Assembly (NCBI RefSeq): GCF_022201045.2
Contig: NC_068560.1
Location: forward strand, 37,969,001-38,033,000
Length of the DNA stretch: 64,000 nt
Reading direction: 5' to 3'
Source: Citrus sinensis
Lineage: Eukaryota; Streptophyta; Magnoliopsida; Sapindales; Rutaceae
Shown here in pieces: positions 61,294 through 64,000 of this stretch. The translations under genes and the position numbers were made by a program. Numbering within the stretch: the stretch's first letter is position 1; each line of letters starts with the position of its first letter. Under the pieces are notes generated by a model. That model was not told the DNA's origin. It searched no databases and was given only the letters and a program-made list of their open reading frames with translations.

Positions 61294-62517
61294 TCAGCAT
61301 GGATTAGGTGTAACCCAAAGTGGTGGAGGCCATCTTAAGCGGAAATGCGAATAGCGTGGATAACAGGGTAATGGTTCGATGCTTCCATCCTCTAACTTGA
61401 AAATGCCTAGATCATGCTCTCCATAGACATCATCATAGTTACTCTCTGAGTAATCATCAGTATAATATATGCAATCTGCTAGACAGCCAGGAAAATCTGA
61501 TGCAGACAATGCCAAAGAAGAATTTTGCCCTATAAACAATGCAGTATCGCCCAAGCTTCTCATTCTCTCCCACTGTGGCCCACACCAATTTAACTTAAAA
61601 ACTTCAAACCTTGTGGTTCTATACACCAACTGTGGCTGATGAGGCTCAAAATCAAATTCAAGATCTAAATACCGTGTAACTAGCAACAATTCATCTTCTG
61701 AACCAACCAAATACTGCATATCACCACCAAACTGTGGCGGGGTTTGAATAATTGAAACCCTAGGTTTATCTTTATCACCAGCAATATCACATACTGTAAT
61801 CAACCCGGCCTTATCAACCGCGTAAAATGATCCTTTACGATAGATAACATCTTCAGAATAAGATTGCATACCTTCAATTAAAGTCCAACACTGATCTCCA
61901 TTTCTACAGTAAGCCAAATCAGCTGTTTGATTAAGAATAGCGACCGCCAAAAAATTATAGTCTTTGTCAACAGGGCTCGAAGACAGAACAATTTTCTTAA
62001 TAAAAGAGTCACGCATTTGTCTTAGACTACAGTTGTAGCGGTCACCTGCTCCTGCTGGCAAATAAGAAGCAACCGTGTACTCCCTACCAATGTCAAAGTA
62101 ACTGAAACTAACCACATTAGGAAATGAAGACAACGGAGGCAAGTGAATTTTGACTCGTGTCAAGGGATTCAGCAGGAGGATCGCTGGGGTTTCGTCGAGG
62201 ATGATTACCCAGCCGTGAGAAGAGCCACAGTGGCGACTGCGAAGAGAAGCTTCTGGAAGGTTGAGCAAGTGGACTTTGTTGGCGGAGAGATTGAAGAAGG
62301 CGCAGTGTGTCTGTGACTGTGATTGTGATTGCGATTGAGGTAACATCAGCCAAGGGAGCTGAGGAGGGAGGTGATTTGGGGTTTTTGGAATTGATAATCG
62401 CCAATTGCGACACACTCTTTGGAAGCGGATGTAATCGCTGTAGAATTTGAGCTTTTTGGAGATCGCTTCTATTAGCTCCGCGGGCAATTCGGTCCAATCA
62501 ACCTCCATCTTCATCAA
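61294..62517 (-). CDS. F-box protein with DUF295 domain, SKIP23-like (407 aa, intronless)
   Basis: Probable substrate receptor of an SCF E3 ubiquitin ligase. An N-terminal F-box lies at about 7-45 (DWTELPAELIEAISKKL, FQRVCRNWRLSI), which would bind SKP1/ASK. A long middle part follows, of repeated beta-strand character (SHGWVIILDETPAILLLNPL, then GDQCWTLIEGM). The C-terminal DUF295 signature is present: LGDTALFIGQNSSLALSASDFPGCLADCIYYTDD (seen in short blocks LGDTALFIGQN, SDFPGC and CIYYTDD), then LGIFKLEDGSIEPLP. A Ser-Gln repeat (SQSQSQSQT) sits at about 62-70. Two further in-frame Met codons follow the first closely; I took the first. The substrate is unknown; the family is large and fast-evolving. 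Confidence 0.93.
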   Translation of the reverse strand: MMKMEVDWTELPAELIEAISKKLKFYSDYIRFQRVCRNWRLSIPKTPNHLPPQLPWLMLPQSQSQSQSQTHCAFFNLSANKVHLLNLPEASLRSRHCGSSHGWVIILDETPAILLLNPLTRVKIHLPPLSSFPNVVSFSYFDIGREYTVASYLPAGAGDRYNCSLRQMRDSFIKKIVLSSSPVDKDYNFLAVAILNQTADLAYCRNGDQCWTLIEGMQSYSEDVIYRKGSFYAVDKAGLITVCDIAGDKDKPRVSIIQTPPQFGGDMQYLVGSEDELLLVTRYLDLEFDFEPHQPQLVYRTTRFEVFKLNWCGPQWERMRSLGDTALFIGQNSSLALSASDFPGCLADCIYYTDDYSESNYDDVYGEHDLGIFKLEDGSIEPLPCYPRYSHFRLRWPPPLWVTPNPC

Positions 62518-62770
62518 TTTCTAATCTGTTAATTCTGCAATAACCAACTCTAATTGATGGAGAGAGAGAGCCGATAGGCACGAGCTGCGTGTCTCGCGTG
62601 TGTTCATCTGAAACTGATACGTGATCAGGAGACGTTCCCGAAGTCAATTAGTGGCGTGGACGGTCAGCATGAACCTCTGAGTCAACGAGACTACGAATCG
62701 CCAACTCTTGCATATTATTACTTTCTTTTCAAAAAGAAGAATTTGATACTTATTTGCCGATGGTTTGTGG

Positions 62771-63485
62771 TGGAGTTGGCAAAATGGGTCATCGGTCGTA
62801 TTTGTGTTGTGTCAGTTTTATATCATGTTAAATTTAGGTCGATATAAATCTAACTTATTTAATAATTATGTTAAAATATTGAGACTCAAATCCGACACGA
62901 AAAAATAATTGAGTTATCCAATAATCCGCTTAATATCTATATATTAAACAAAAGTTATATCAAATATTTACATTTTGTCATACATATGTATGCACATACA
63001 TATATACATCTATACATACATACATAATTTATCAATATTATAAAATATACGTATCTACTAAAATATTACACACACTATTGAAGTTTTAATTATATATATG
63101 TAAATAATATTATATATCAATATTATAAAATATACATGTCTACCAATATTTTATATATTTACACTATTAAAGCTCTAAATGTATTTAAAATTTTATAAAT
63201 AAAATATTGTGTCTATATTCATCCTTTTAAAGAATAAAAAAAATCATCATAATATTTGAATTTTGATGACAAGAATCTGTAAATTATTTTAAAATAGAAA
63301 ATATAATCGGGTCATTGATCGGGTAAATGGGTCAAGAATTTTAACCATAATCCGACACGAAAAAAAATCGTGTTGACCCAGACCCGACTCATTTAATAAT
63401 CGTATTAAATTCGACGACCCATACCCATTTATTGGTGCTATATTCGTGTCGGATAATCAAATTGTGTCAAATTTTGTCACCTCTA
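62771..63485. mobile_element. hAT-like non-autonomous element, 715 bp
   Basis: An exact 8-bp target duplication GTTTGTGG lies at 62763-62770 and 63486-63493. Termini read inward are TGGAGTTGGCAAAAT and TAGAGGTGACAAAAT, the usual hAT MITE style. Sub-terminal (G/C)GGGTC and CCGACACGAAAAA repeats occur on both sides. AT-rich core. No transposase. It lies about 250 bp upstream of the F-box start codon. Confidence 0.82.
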
Positions 63486-63493
63486 GTTTGTGG

Positions 63494-63877
63494 AGAAGGA
63501 AAGGAGAGAGAGAGGAAAAAAAAAGGTCTGTCGGCCATGGTGTGCCCTTTATAAAATAGGACCGGCTTTTCCGCCACGTCAGCCAGGTGGTATGTACAAA
63601 GGAAATGTAGGTCAGTCCTGTTAACGGAGGTGATAGAAACCGCTATATTAAGATTTTGTTAAATCACAAAATAAGTTGGTCTCACTGTAAAACATGCTAT
63701 TTATTTATATAAAATTTTTGCGAGTTTTAAAGAAGAGCCCACTTAAGGCACCACCACTATAAAACCCACTTCTGTACTAAATGACAGAAATCCACTACTT
63801 CATTAAATGACAAAGAGTACAGTTGAGAGTGGCGCGAGACCGCTAAAATCTAAACCCTTTACTCCACAGCACCTGCT
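63494..63877. other. Right-hand flank, possible promoter of a gene beyond the window
   Basis: Contains TTTATAAAATAG near 63549 and CTATAAAAC near 63760, both TATA-like, but no start codon context can be judged before the window ends. Confidence 0.3.
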
Positions 63878-63986
63878 TTTTAAAACGTTACACCACTTCA
63901 CGCCCAAACGCGCATTTTAAAACGTTACACCACTTCACGCCCAAACGCGCATTTTAAAACGTTACACCACTTCACGCCCAAACGCA
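63878..63986. repeat. 37-bp tandem repeat, three units
   Basis: Units start at 63878, 63915 and 63952. Each begins TTTTAAAACGTTACACCACT and ends GCCCAAACGCGCA. The third ends 2 bp short. Units are identical apart from that end. They hold CpG-rich ACGCGCA and a TTTTAAAACG block. They stop just before the window edge, so the array is probably complete. Confidence 0.92.
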
Positions 63987-64000
63987 CTCAAAGACCACCG

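Noticed and set aside
63878-63986. CRISPR-like repeat array
   Set aside because: Units are directly adjacent without spacers and the genome is plant nuclear. It is an ordinary tandem repeat.

Overview
The window is nuclear DNA of a flowering plant. Evidence: multi-exon genes with short GT-AG introns, an AT-rich intergenic background, a chloroplast-targeted plastocyanin, a plant phi-class glutathione transferase, a MIR171 hairpin, a eukaryotic tRNA-Asp and many plant-type MITEs. Protein flavour is that of a core eudicot. Citrus or another Sapindales genome is my impression, but the sequence alone does not prove it.

Layout. 1-6.6 kb: gene-free and AT-rich, with a degenerate tandem array and several MITEs. 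6.6-11.7 kb (+): a 14-exon MFS transporter. 12.4-13.5 kb: a Harbinger-like element with a Mutator-like MITE nested in it. 14.5-18.8 kb (+): a phospholipase D of the delta type, with one GC-AG intron. 19.2-19.7 kb (-): plastocyanin with a recognisable promoter. 22.5-23.4 kb (-): a DNL/Zim17 zinc-ribbon protein. 24.8 kb (-): tRNA-Asp(GUC). 27.2 kb (-): a MIR171 precursor. 29-32 kb: tandem repeats and a large Harbinger-like element. 32.8-37.6 kb (+): an ACT-domain protein kinase of the STY8/17/46 group. 37.8-39.2 kb: a 671-bp foldback element and a hAT-like element. 42.4-43.4 kb (+): phi-class GST. 44.0-45.1 kb: an 833-bp foldback element and a MITE. 45.3-46.1 kb (+): the U11/U12 snRNP 25-kDa protein gene, with a second GC-AG intron. 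46.9-49.3 kb (-): an ARID-HMG protein. 51.5-53.9 kb: a non-autonomous Ty1/copia element with two 0.53-kb LTRs and a GTTAT target duplication. 57.0 kb: a third foldback element. 58.6-59.5 kb (+): a small CRAL-TRIO (Sec14-like) protein. 61.3-62.5 kb (-): an F-box/DUF295 protein. 62.8-63.5 kb: a hAT-like element. The last 120 bp hold a 37-bp tandem repeat.

The genes do not form a pathway; they are unrelated neighbours. I found no gene cluster or obvious new system. What stands out is the density of terminal-inverted-repeat elements whose target duplications can be read directly (Mutator 9-10 bp, hAT 8 bp, Harbinger TAA), the miRNA gene, two non-canonical GC donor sites, and a kinase with an altered glycine-rich loop. 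Exon coordinates were worked out by hand from splice signals, reading-frame continuity and remembered family sequences. Internal exons should be close to exact except where stated.
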